Assembly: GCF_018069625.1 (NCBI RefSeq)
Contig: NZ_CP072941.1
Location: forward strand, 10,168,001 to 10,232,000
Length of the DNA: 64,000 bases
Direction of reading: 5' to 3'
From: Streptomyces yatensis
GTDB lineage: Bacteria > Actinomycetota > Actinomycetes > Streptomycetales > Streptomycetaceae
The translations under genes and the position numbers were made by a program. The notes under the pieces were generated by a model. That model had not been told where the DNA came from and did not search any database. It saw only the letters and a list, made by a program, of their open reading frames with translations. Below are positions 8,849-17,064 of this stretch, piece by piece. Within the stretch, counting starts at the first letter, position 1. Each line of letters starts with the position of its first letter.

Positions 8849-10023
8849 ACGCCACCGCCATCACCCCGGACACCACCGGCCACCGGGACGTTCGCGAGAA
8901 CACCCTGGCCATCACCGGCTGGGGCGTCGTCACCTCCCTGGCCATCGGCGCGGAGGAGTTCACCACCGCCATCGGCGAGGGCCGCAGCGGGCTGCGCGAC
9001 GTCACCGGCATGTTCGACGAAGAGCTGCCCGAGCACGAGGCGTTCGCCATGCCCGACTTCAAGGTGCGCGACCACCTCGGCCGCAAGGGCACCAGCTTCT
9101 TCGACCGCAGCACCTCCCTCGGGCTGCTGGGCTGCACCCTCGCCCTCGACGACACCGACCTGACCGTCACCGACGACAACCGCGACCGGTTCGGCATCGT
9201 CCTGGGCACCACCGCCGGCAGCATCAAGGCCACCAGCGACTACAGCCGCGAAACCCTGGAGGGCGACAAGCCGTTCCGGGTCAACCCGGTGCTGTTCCCC
9301 AACACCGTGATGAACTGCGCCGCCGGCCAGTCCGCGATCTGGCTGGGGCTCAAGGGCGTCAACGCCACCGTCGCCGGCGGCCGGCTCGCCGGGCTCAGCG
9401 CCCTGCGCTACGCCCGCAACCAGATCCGGCGCGGCTACGCGGACGCCCTGCTCGTCGGTTCCGCCGAGGAGTTCAGCCCGCACACCGCCTGGTTCAGCCA
9501 CCGCCAGCACGCGGCCGAGGAGGGCCGGGTCAAGGTCGGCGAAGGCTCCGCCGTCTTCGTCGTGGAGAACGCCGAGGAGGTACGCGCCCAGGGACGCACC
9601 CCCGACGCCGAGGTCCTGGCCGTCGAGGTCGGCACCTACGGCGCCCCCGGCCGCGAGCCCGACGCCGGAGCCGGGCTCGCCGACTGCATCGGCCGCGCCC
9701 TGCGCCGCGCCGCGGTGGAACCCTCCCAGGTGCGGGCGGTCGCCACCGGCGAGAGCGGAATCGCCCGCCTGGACGACATCGAGCGCCGTGGCATCGAGAG
9801 CGCGCTCGGCGCCGAGGTGTGGCGGGTGCGGGCCAGCGAGTGGGTCGGCGAGTGCCAGAGCGCCTCCGGCTCGCTGCAGCTCGCCGCCCTGCTGGCCGGC
9901 CACCGCGGCCACCCGGAGCTGGACGGTGCGGTGTCCGTGGTCACCTCGGTCTCTCCCGACGGCGGTGTCGGCGCGGCCGTACTGAGGGGGTGGCACCGTG
10001 CACGTGGCGATCACCGGGGCTGA
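8845..10023 (+). CDS. Chain-length-factor-like KS beta (partner of KS1)
   Basis: This 392-residue thiolase-fold protein begins at an ATG overlapping the KS1 stop. At the catalytic Cys position it reads VAGGRLAGLSAL, so Arg180 replaces Cys. HGTGT is replaced by ATGESG, and the second His by Glu in GECQSASGS. It cannot be a normal condensing enzyme and fits the chain-length-factor role, forming a heterodimer with KS1. The usual Gln of aromatic PKS chain-length factors is absent, as is common in highly reducing type II systems. Confidence 0.88.
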   Translation: MNATAITPDTTGHRDVRENTLAITGWGVVTSLAIGAEEFTTAIGEGRSGLRDVTGMFDEELPEHEAFAMPDFKVRDHLGRKGTSFFDRSTSLGLLGCTLALDDTDLTVTDDNRDRFGIVLGTTAGSIKATSDYSRETLEGDKPFRVNPVLFPNTVMNCAAGQSAIWLGLKGVNATVAGGRLAGLSALRYARNQIRRGYADALLVGSAEEFSPHTAWFSHRQHAAEEGRVKVGEGSAVFVVENAEEVRAQGRTPDAEVLAVEVGTYGAPGREPDAGAGLADCIGRALRRAAVEPSQVRAVATGESGIARLDDIERRGIESALGAEVWRVRASEWVGECQSASGSLQLAALLAGHRGHPELDGAVSVVTSVSPDGGVGAAVLRGWHRARGDHRG

Positions 10024-11134
10024 GCTGCTCACCTGCCACGGCGGCACCGACACCACCTTCGCCGCCCTGACCAAGGGCGTCGACGGCAGCCAGGGCCTGC
10101 GGTTCTACGACACCGACCGCATCAACGTCACCCGCGGCTACCACGTCGACGACTCCGCCGACGCCGAGTCCGAACCGCCGCTGCGGGCCGGGCGTTGGCT
10201 CGCCCGCTGTGTCCTCGGCGCGGTCCGCCAGGCCGGGGTCGACCCGGCCGCCGAGCGGGTGTCCGTCATCGTCGGCACCGGACTGCGCGAACTGCGGGCC
10301 ATGGAGCGCTGGGCCGTGGACGGCGTCCCGGTGCGCCGCCGGGATCTGCACTTCACCACCGCGATCCGGGAAGTGCTGCCCGAGGTCACCGAGGTGATCA
10401 CGGTGTCCAACGCCTGCTCCGCGTCGGGCCACGCCCTCGCGCTCGCCCAGGACCTGCTCGCGGCGGGCGAGGCGGACGCGGTCGTCGCGGCGGGCTGCGA
10501 CGCGATGAGCGAATCCATGCTCACCATGATCGGCCGGGTGGCCGACGCCCCCACGCCCGCACTCCGGCCCTTCCAGGAGGGCCGCGCCGGTGTGCTGCTG
10601 GGCGAGGGCGCGGTGGCGGTCGTCCTGCGCCGGGCCGCCGACGCCGGGCCCGGCGCACTGGCCACCGTCCTCGCCACCGGGCTCTCCTGCGACGCCCACC
10701 ACGAGACCGCCCCGGACGTGGGCGGCATCGTCGCGGCCATGCGGGACGCCCACCGCCGCGCCGGGGTCAGCCCGCACGACATCGGCCTGGTCCTCGCCCA
10801 CGGCACCGGCACCGCGCTCAACGACCCGACCGAGGCCGCCGCCCTGGACACGGTCTTCGCCGGTGCCGCCCCCGGCCCGCTGGTGACCGGCATCAAGGGC
10901 GCCATCGGGCACACCTCCGGCAGCGCGGCGCTGATGAGCCTGCTCGTCGCCGCCGAGGCGATGCGCTCCGGTTCGGTGCCCGCGACCGTGGGGCTGGCCG
11001 AGCCGATCGAGGCGGCCGCGGGACTGCGGCTGGTCGTCGGCGAACCCGCGCCCTGCGACGCCCGGGTGGCCCAGGTCAACGCCTTCGGATTCGGCGGAGT
11101 CAACGCCGTCAGCGTGATCGGGGTGGACCGATGA
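9998..11134 (+). CDS. Second ketosynthase (KS2)
   Basis: This 378-residue ketosynthase begins at a GTG 26 bases inside the preceding gene. The catalytic set is complete: Cys140 in SNACSASG, AHGTGTALND, and KGAIGHTSGSA, with C-terminal NAFGFGGVNA. It is shorter and clearly divergent from KS1, so it is not a simple tandem copy. A second KS with its own KS-beta-like partner suggests either a different step (initiation or late elongation) or a second chain-length range. Confidence 0.92.
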   Translation: MHVAITGAELLTCHGGTDTTFAALTKGVDGSQGLRFYDTDRINVTRGYHVDDSADAESEPPLRAGRWLARCVLGAVRQAGVDPAAERVSVIVGTGLRELRAMERWAVDGVPVRRRDLHFTTAIREVLPEVTEVITVSNACSASGHALALAQDLLAAGEADAVVAAGCDAMSESMLTMIGRVADAPTPALRPFQEGRAGVLLGEGAVAVVLRRAADAGPGALATVLATGLSCDAHHETAPDVGGIVAAMRDAHRRAGVSPHDIGLVLAHGTGTALNDPTEAAALDTVFAGAAPGPLVTGIKGAIGHTSGSAALMSLLVAAEAMRSGSVPATVGLAEPIEAAAGLRLVVGEPAPCDARVAQVNAFGFGGVNAVSVIGVDR

Positions 11135-11172
11135 CCATGAACCCCGACCCGATGACCATGAACCCCGACCCG
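11131..11172 (+). repeat. Exact 21-base tandem duplication at the start of the second KS-beta gene
   Basis: Two perfect copies (11131-11151 and 11152-11172) each encode MTMNPDP and each carry an ATG near their start. The duplication keeps the frame and doubles the possible start codons. It looks like a recent slippage event. Confidence 0.85.
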
Positions 11173-12129
11173 GTGACCGTCACCGCACACGCCCTCCATG
11201 TGCCCGATCCGATCGGTGGCTTCGCGGCGACCGCGGCGGGGGAGCTCTTCTCCTCCGTGGCCCCGGAACCGGCCTGCGGCCCCGAGCAGGCGCACACCGT
11301 ACTGGGCCGTAAGGGGCTGCTGTACAAGGAGGACGCGACCCGGCTGGCGCTGTGCGCGGTCCACCGTGCGTTCGGACTGCCGCCGGGCAAGCTCACCGAA
11401 CCGCTCCCCGGAGCGGAACACACCGCCGTCGTCGTCAGCTCCAACGTCGGCAACGCCCGCACCGTCCGCGACATCGTGGCCGAGATGCGGGCCGGCTCCG
11501 CCCACGACGTCAGCCCGCTGAACGGTCCCAACGCCTCCAGCAATGTGATCGCCAGCACCCTCGCCATCCGCTACGGCTTCACCGGGCCCAATCTGATGGT
11601 GTGCTCCGGCGCCACCTCCGGACTGGACGCCGTCCGGCTGGGCGCCCTGCTGCTGCGCGGCGAACGCGCCCGCCGGGTCGTGGTGGTCGGGGTCGAACCC
11701 GACGACGAGGTGGCCCGCGGACTGGCCGCCCTCCGCCCCGCCGCACCCGGCACCACCGTGCCGGTCCCGCTCCGGGCGGCCGCCGCCTGCGTCGTCCTGG
11801 AGCCCGGCGGGAGGGGACCGCACCTGGGCGATGTGCACCGGCACACCCGGCCGGACGACATCGCCGACGCCCTCGCGCCGCCCGCCGCGCTCCGGCTCAC
11901 CGCTCCCGGGGCCCCGGGAGCCGCCGGCGGCATCGACCTCACCGCCCATCTGGGCGAGGTCTACGGAGCGCTCGGCGTGGTCCAACTGGCCGTGGCCGCC
12001 GCCTGGCTGGGCTCCGGGCAGCCGTCCGGGCCGGGCGGCGCGCTGATCACCTGCGGTGACGGCGAGGACGGCTACGCCTCGGTGCGGCTCGACCCGGCGG
12101 TCGTCCCCGCCCGAGCGGGAGGCGGCTGA
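11131..12129 (+). CDS. Second KS-beta / chain-length-factor-like protein (short)
   Basis: This 332-residue thiolase-like protein overlaps the KS2 stop in ATGA. The catalytic region reads MVCSGATSGLDAV; aligned on the following helix, Ala161 occupies the Cys position. No HGTGT motif is seen, and the protein is some 60 residues shorter than usual. It is best read as the inactive partner of KS2. The N terminus has a tandem repeat MTMNPDP, giving several possible ATG starts (11131, 11137, 11152, 11158). Confidence 0.82.
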   Translation: MTMNPDPMTMNPDPVTVTAHALHVPDPIGGFAATAAGELFSSVAPEPACGPEQAHTVLGRKGLLYKEDATRLALCAVHRAFGLPPGKLTEPLPGAEHTAVVVSSNVGNARTVRDIVAEMRAGSAHDVSPLNGPNASSNVIASTLAIRYGFTGPNLMVCSGATSGLDAVRLGALLLRGERARRVVVVGVEPDDEVARGLAALRPAAPGTTVPVPLRAAAACVVLEPGGRGPHLGDVHRHTRPDDIADALAPPAALRLTAPGAPGAAGGIDLTAHLGEVYGALGVVQLAVAAAWLGSGQPSGPGGALITCGDGEDGYASVRLDPAVVPARAGGG

Positions 12130-12130
12130 C

Positions 12131-13033
12131 ATGGCGGAGCCGAACGGGGCGCGCCCGGCGCCCCCGCCCGGCTGGTGGACGGCGGTGGCCGAGGCCCGCG
12201 GGGCGCGGGAGCGGCTGGCCGTGCTGGGGACACCATCCCCGGCACGGCACCCCGGCCCTCCCGTGGTGGCCGTGGTCCACGGTCTCGAAGGCGGGTGGGC
12301 CGGATGGCGGCCGCTGGCCGGAGAGCTGGCGGGCCGCTGCCGTACCTACGCGCTCGACCTGCCGTGGCGCGCGGGCAACCGCTACCGCTGGCGGCACCAC
12401 GGCACTCCCGCGCACTGGCTGCGCGAGGCGCTCGCCCTGGTCCCCGAGCCCGTGGACATCCTGATCGGCCACTCCTTCGGAGCCAACGCCGTCCTGGAAC
12501 ACCTGGCCGACCGGGACGGCGCGCCCCAGCCGCGCGCCGCGGTGCTCCTCGCCCCGTTCTTCCGCCCCGAATCCCTCCGGGTGGACTGGCCCCTGCACGA
12601 CGCCGCGCTGGCGGGCTTCCGGCAGATCATCGCCGACGGCGTACGCGTCGGACTGGGGAGGCGAGCCGCGGACCTGGACCCCGAGGTGCTCGCCGCCATG
12701 GCCGACACCACCCTCGAGCGGATCGGCCCGGTCGGATTCCTCACCCTGTTCCTGCAGTTCACCGGCACCACCGAACTCGACCTGGGCGCCATCACCGTCC
12801 CCACCCTCGTCCTGGCGGGACACGGCGACGCCTCGCTGTCCGAGGACCGCGCGGCGGCCCTGGCCGCCGCCATGCCCGCGGCGACGGTCCGCAGACGCCC
12901 CGGCTACACCCACTTCTGCCATGCGGAGCAGCCCGGGGACGTCGGCGCGGACATCACCGGCTTCCTGGACGACCTCACCGCCCTCCCGGCGGCCACCCAC
13001 CTCGCCACCACCCTTCTCACCACAAAGGAATGA
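12131..13033 (+). CDS. Alpha/beta-hydrolase
   Basis: This 300-residue protein has the nucleophile elbow GHSFGANAVLEHL, an oxyanion-type VVHGLEGGWAGW near residue 50, an acid residue near LVLAGHGDASLS and a C-terminal His in GYTHFCHAEQ. It starts one base after the preceding gene. Possible roles are removal of misloaded chains or release or transfer of the polyketide acyl group to the NRPS. A specific substrate cannot be read from the sequence. Confidence 0.8.
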   Translation: MAEPNGARPAPPPGWWTAVAEARGARERLAVLGTPSPARHPGPPVVAVVHGLEGGWAGWRPLAGELAGRCRTYALDLPWRAGNRYRWRHHGTPAHWLREALALVPEPVDILIGHSFGANAVLEHLADRDGAPQPRAAVLLAPFFRPESLRVDWPLHDAALAGFRQIIADGVRVGLGRRAADLDPEVLAAMADTTLERIGPVGFLTLFLQFTGTTELDLGAITVPTLVLAGHGDASLSEDRAAALAAAMPAATVRRRPGYTHFCHAEQPGDVGADITGFLDDLTALPAATHLATTLLTTKE

Positions 13034-13035
13034 CC

Positions 13036-13989
13036 ATGACGGAGCTGCTGGACGGCACCCTCACCACCCCCGTGGGCAGGCCCCGCTACGAGGGCGCCAA
13101 CATCCGCACCTGGATCGGCTTCAAGCACTTCATGTATCTGACGGAGGAGGCGGTCCTCCAGTACTTCCGCGAGCGCGGGGTCGGGGCGGAGACGCTGTAC
13201 CACACCTACGGCCTCGGGCTGGAGATCGTCGACCACTCGGTCAGCCTGCCCGCCACGCTCGGCATCGACGACGAGGTCACGGCCGTCGTGGAGCCGGGCA
13301 AGCCCAAGCCCGGCCACGGCGCCCCGTTCAAACTCCGGCTGACCGTCGAGCGGGACGGCGAGACCGTCACCGTCCTCACCGGCAAGATCCGGGTCGCCCT
13401 GGTCACGCTGAAGGACGCCCCGGCCGACATCCAGCCCGTCCCCGCCCATCTGGAGCCCTACACCGTCCCCGAGGTGGCCGCCCTCGCCGACGCCGCGGAC
13501 CACGAGCCCCGGACCGTCGCCGACAGCGAGCTGTCCGCCGTTCTCACCCCGGTCGGCTCCAACGCCTTCCTGTGGTCCTGGCGGATCCCGTACTTCTACT
13601 GCCACTTCTCCGACCGGCTCCAGCACTCCGGCTACGTCCGGGCCATGGAGGAGGTCGTGGACCGCTTCCTGGAGGACCGCGGCATCTCCATCCGCACCAT
13701 GCTCGTCGAGCGCGGCTGGATCCCCGTGGTGTCCCGTGCCCGGGTGCACATGCTCGCCGACGCCTTCATGGAAGAGACCCTGCACACCGTGTTCACCGTC
13801 CAGGAGATCCTCAAGGACGTGATGTACACCGCCACCTTCGACACCTATGTCCACCGCGACGGACGGCTGGTGCACACCGCCACCGGGAGCATCATGCACG
13901 GCTACGCCGTCAGCCGCGGCGAACTGGCCGGCAGCCTCGCCGAGTTCGACGACACCACCCGCGCCGCGCTGCTGGGGGATGCCCGATGA
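13036..13989 (+). CDS. Double-hotdog acyl thioesterase-like protein
   Basis: This 317-residue protein is composed of two hotdog-like halves (about 1-150 and 170-317; both contain FYxxHFSD- or FKHFMYLTEEA-like helices), resembling acyl-ACP thioesterase or acyl-CoA hydrolase pairs. The ATG at 13036 is preferred over 13030 because AAAGGA directly abuts 13030 but lies six bases before 13036. It is coupled to the next gene by ATGA. It may hydrolyse or bind polyketide acyl-ACP, or act as a further dehydratase; the substrate is unknown. Confidence 0.7.
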   Translation: MTELLDGTLTTPVGRPRYEGANIRTWIGFKHFMYLTEEAVLQYFRERGVGAETLYHTYGLGLEIVDHSVSLPATLGIDDEVTAVVEPGKPKPGHGAPFKLRLTVERDGETVTVLTGKIRVALVTLKDAPADIQPVPAHLEPYTVPEVAALADAADHEPRTVADSELSAVLTPVGSNAFLWSWRIPYFYCHFSDRLQHSGYVRAMEEVVDRFLEDRGISIRTMLVERGWIPVVSRARVHMLADAFMEETLHTVFTVQEILKDVMYTATFDTYVHRDGRLVHTATGSIMHGYAVSRGELAGSLAEFDDTTRAALLGDAR

Positions 13990-14717
13990 AGCGACGGCCC
14001 CGCCTCTATTTCAACCTGCGCTCCCCGTTCAGCTGGATGGGGCTCAAGCGGCTGGAGGAGCGCTTTCCGCAGGCCCCCGAGGTCATCGAGTACTACCCGT
14101 ACTGGGACCCGGACGAGAAGACCCGGGCCGCGCTGGAGGAGCGCGACTCCGGCTTCCACTACACCCAGATGAGCAAGGCCAAGCACCTGTACATCCTCCA
14201 GGACACCAAGCGGCTCTCCACCCGCTTCGGGTACACCATGTCCTGGCCGGTGGACATCGACCCGTGGTGGGAGCTGCCGCATCTGGCCTGGCTGAAGGCC
14301 CGCCGGCTCGGCCGTGAGCGCGACTTCTACGCGGCGGTGTCCGCGGCCCGCTGGGAGCGCGGCGAGAACATCTGTGACGCCGAGGTGCTGCACCGGGTGG
14401 CCGAGGCGGCCGGGTTCGACGGCGACGAGATGGTGGCCGCCGCCCATGACCCCGACCTGCGCGCCGAAGGCGTGGACGCCCTCGCCGCCGCCTACGACGA
14501 CGATGTGTTCGGCATCCCGTACTTCAAGGTCGGACGCCACCGCTTCTGGGGCCTGGACCGGGTCGACGGCTTCCTCGACGAGCTGATCCCGGCTCTGCGG
14601 AAGGCCGGTGTGGACGTGGCCGAGCCGCTGCCCGAAGCCACCGACGACCAGGTGCCGGCCGCACTGCTGGAGCGGGTCGGCGCCTACGACTCCGACTCCG
14701 CCGGCGGCTGCGGCTGA
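13986..14717 (+). CDS. DsbA-fold isomerase (2-hydroxychromene-2-carboxylate isomerase-like), no CXXC
   Basis: This 243-residue thioredoxin-like protein begins RLYFNLRSPFSWMG, where the redox CXXC of DsbA is replaced by SPFSW, as in HCCA isomerases. The late GIPYFKVGRHRFWGLDRVD is the cis-Pro region. It overlaps the preceding gene in ATGA. Related DsbA-like proteins in cinnamoyl-lipid type II PKS clusters are proposed to isomerise a trans double bond to cis so the polyene can close to a benzene ring. That role is an inference here. Confidence 0.85.
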   Translation: MKRRPRLYFNLRSPFSWMGLKRLEERFPQAPEVIEYYPYWDPDEKTRAALEERDSGFHYTQMSKAKHLYILQDTKRLSTRFGYTMSWPVDIDPWWELPHLAWLKARRLGRERDFYAAVSAARWERGENICDAEVLHRVAEAAGFDGDEMVAAAHDPDLRAEGVDALAAAYDDDVFGIPYFKVGRHRFWGLDRVDGFLDELIPALRKAGVDVAEPLPEATDDQVPAALLERVGAYDSDSAGGCG

Positions 14718-14733
14718 GGCCAGGAGAGATCCC

Positions 14734-15210
14734 ATGCTCATGAACCCCGTCAACGCGGCCGTCGTCCCGAGCGGCCGCACCGTACTGCTCAGCAGCGTGT
14801 CCTCGGATTCCCACACCTGGAACCTCGTCTTCCTTCAGCTGCTGCTGGAGGAGATGGGCCACCGCGTCATCAACCTCGGTGCGTGCGTCCCGGACGAACT
14901 GCTGGTCCGGGAATGCTCCGCGATCCGTCCCGACCTGGTGGTGATCAGCACGGTCAACGGCCATGGGCAGGTGGACGGCGCGCGGCTGATCGGCACGCTC
15001 CGCTCCGACCCGCGGACCCGGGACACCCCGGTGGTGATCGGCGGAAAGCTGGGCATCACCGGGGGCGCCGAGGCGGACGGCATGGCGCGGCGGCTCGTCT
15101 CGGCGGGCTTCAGCGCCGTGTTCCAGGACGACGCCGAACCGGCCGAGATCGGCCGGTTCCTGGCCTCCCTGGACCACTCCGCCCCCCGCCACCCCGTCGC
15201 CGCCTCATGA
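14734..15210 (+). CDS. glmS: Methylaspartate (glutamate) mutase, small cobalamin-binding subunit
   Basis: This 158-residue B12-binding protein has the base-off motif as SDSHTWN (the Dx H x x G pattern with Asn at the Gly position), ISTVNGHGQVD and VVIGGKLGITGG. The small subunit binds adenosylcobalamin for rearrangement of L-glutamate to (2S,3S)-3-methylaspartate. An AGGAGA site precedes the ATG, and the stop overlaps the large-subunit gene in ATGA. It provides 3-methylaspartate as a peptide building block or starter. Confidence 0.93.
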   Translation: MLMNPVNAAVVPSGRTVLLSSVSSDSHTWNLVFLQLLLEEMGHRVINLGACVPDELLVRECSAIRPDLVVISTVNGHGQVDGARLIGTLRSDPRTRDTPVVIGGKLGITGGAEADGMARRLVSAGFSAVFQDDAEPAEIGRFLASLDHSAPRHPVAAS

Positions 15211-16538
15211 GCACATCCGGCTCCTTCGCCGGGCTGGCCGCCCGCCCGCGCGCCACGGGGCCGCTGGTCCAGCCCCGGATGGGCTTCAGCGACCCACGAT
15301 GGATGCGCGCGGGGCTGGCGGCCGTCCGGCGGGCGCGGGCGGCCACCGTCGGCACCCTCACCCTGGACAGCTATACGCGGGTGAAGGACTACACCACGGC
15401 CGAGCGCGCCCTGGCCGATGGCTTTCCGCTCAACGGCTATCCGCTCGTCACCCACGGCCCGGACACCACCCGTGCCGTCCTCGACGGCATCCAGGGCCCC
15501 GGCTTCCCGGTCCAGGTCAGACACGGCTCGGCGCTGCCGGACGACATCATCGCCGCGCTCGTCACGGCCGGGCTGGACGCCACCGAGGGCGGGCCCGTCT
15601 CGTACTGCCTGCCCTACAGCCGGGTCCCGCTGCGGGAGGCCACCGCGAGCTGGGCCCGCTCCTGCGAGCGGTTCGCGGAGCTGCGGGACCGGGGCGTCGA
15701 GCCCCATCTGGAGAGCTTCGGCGGGTGCATGATGGGCCAGATGTGCCCGCCCGGACTGCTCATCGCCATCACCGTGCTCGAAGGGCTCTTCTTCCACCGG
15801 CACGGGCTGCGCAGCATCTCGCTCAGCTACGCCCAGCAGACCGACGCCCGGCAGGACGAGGAGGCGGTGGCCGCGCTGCGGTCGCTGGCCACCGCGTTCC
15901 TGCCGGACGACACCGACTGGCACATCGTGGTGTACACCTACATGGGCAAGTACCCGCGTACCCACGGCGGTGCCCTCCTCGTGCTGCGCGCGGCCGCCGA
16001 ACTCGCCGTCCGCACGGGCGCCACCCGGCTCATCGTCAAGACACCGGCCGAGTCGTACCGCATCCCCACCATCGGGGAGAACGTCGAGGCGCTGGAGTTC
16101 GCGGGCGCCGCCGCGGCGGCCGAAGCCGCCAGAACACCCCCGGACCCCGCCCGGGCCCCGGACACCGGTATCGCCGCCGAGGCCCGGCAGCTCATCGAGG
16201 CCGTGCTCGACCTCCACCCGGACGTCGGACAGGCCCTGGTGCGCGCCTTCGCCAAGGGCTATCTCGATGTGCCGTACTGTCTGCACTCCGACAACCACGG
16301 ACGCTCCCGTGGCTATATCGACGAGGCGGGGCGGCTGCGATGGGCATCCGTCGGCTCGATGCCCATCCGGGGCATCACCGGCGGGACACGCGAACACACC
16401 GTCGGCAGCTCGGAGTTGCTGTCGGCGCTGTCGTACGTGGAACGCACACACGATCTGCTGGCCCTGCGGAGCCAGGACACGAGGACAAGCGATGCACTGG
16501 ACGCTGGAACGACTGCTGCCGACCTTCGACAAGCGTGA
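15207..16538 (+). CDS. glmE: Methylaspartate (glutamate) mutase, large catalytic subunit
   Basis: This 443-residue protein of the GlmE/MutE type contains the family stretches LDSYTRVKDYTTAERAL, GFPVQVRHGSALP, GGPVSYCLPYSRVPL and ESFGGCMMGQMCPPGLL. It forms the TIM-barrel subunit that acts with GlmS and adenosylcobalamin. It starts within the GlmS stop (ATGA) and itself overlaps the next gene by 47 bases. It is somewhat shorter than clostridial GlmE, as seen in other antibiotic clusters that make methylaspartate. Confidence 0.93.
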   Translation: MSTSGSFAGLAARPRATGPLVQPRMGFSDPRWMRAGLAAVRRARAATVGTLTLDSYTRVKDYTTAERALADGFPLNGYPLVTHGPDTTRAVLDGIQGPGFPVQVRHGSALPDDIIAALVTAGLDATEGGPVSYCLPYSRVPLREATASWARSCERFAELRDRGVEPHLESFGGCMMGQMCPPGLLIAITVLEGLFFHRHGLRSISLSYAQQTDARQDEEAVAALRSLATAFLPDDTDWHIVVYTYMGKYPRTHGGALLVLRAAAELAVRTGATRLIVKTPAESYRIPTIGENVEALEFAGAAAAAEAARTPPDPARAPDTGIAAEARQLIEAVLDLHPDVGQALVRAFAKGYLDVPYCLHSDNHGRSRGYIDEAGRLRWASVGSMPIRGITGGTREHTVGSSELLSALSYVERTHDLLALRSQDTRTSDALDAGTTAADLRQA

Positions 16539-17064
16539 ACACCACAGCCGCCGGATCGACGCCCCGCCGGAGCGGGTCTGGCGCGAACTCATGGACCTGC
16601 GGGTCGGCGAACTCGCCATCACCCTCGGTCTGATGAGGGTGCGCGGCGGCCCCAAGACCTGGGTGAACGGTGTCGACACCGGCGCCCACGAAGGCATGGA
16701 CCTGCGGGTCCTGGACTCGATGGCACCCCGGGAGATGGCCGCCGACCCGCCGCATGAAGTGGTGCTCGGCGACATCGCCCGCTACACCGCGATGCGCCCC
16801 GCGCGCCCGGACCTCGAGCGCGGCGATCCCGAGGCGTTCGCACACTTCGACGAGGCGGGCTGGTCCAAGGTGGTGATGAACTTCCGCCTCACCCCCGAGG
16901 GCGAGGGCACCCTGCTGTCCACCGAGACCCGGGTGCTGAACACCGACGCCGCCACCCGCCGCGCCTTCGCCCTGTACTGGGGCTTCATGCGGGCGGGCAG
17001 CGGCATGATCCGTCATGACCTCCTGCGGGCCATCGCGAAGAAGGTGGCCACCACCGCGGGCTAG
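16492..17064 (+). CDS. SRPBCC-fold protein (START/polyketide-cyclase type)
   Basis: This 190-residue protein, with RRIDAPPERVWRELMDLRV near the N terminus and LSTETRVLNTDAATRRAFALYW near the C terminus, follows the pattern of small SRPBCC lipid- or polyketide-binding proteins. It starts inside the GlmE gene and is the last gene of the operon before a convergent terminator. Its function is unknown; binding or shaping the polyene/aryl intermediate is possible. Confidence 0.72.
   Translation: MHWTLERLLPTFDKREHHSRRIDAPPERVWRELMDLRVGELAITLGLMRVRGGPKTWVNGVDTGAHEGMDLRVLDSMAPREMAADPPHEVVLGDIARYTAMRPARPDLERGDPEAFAHFDEAGWSKVVMNFRLTPEGEGTLLSTETRVLNTDAATRRAFALYWGFMRAGSGMIRHDLLRAIAKKVATTAG

Noticed and set aside
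8707..12132. Two long - strand open frames (about 455 and 660 codons) opposite the KS/CLF genes
   Set aside because: Low-complexity Gly/Val/Asp-rich translation typical of antisense frames in GC-rich DNA; all motifs are on the + strand.
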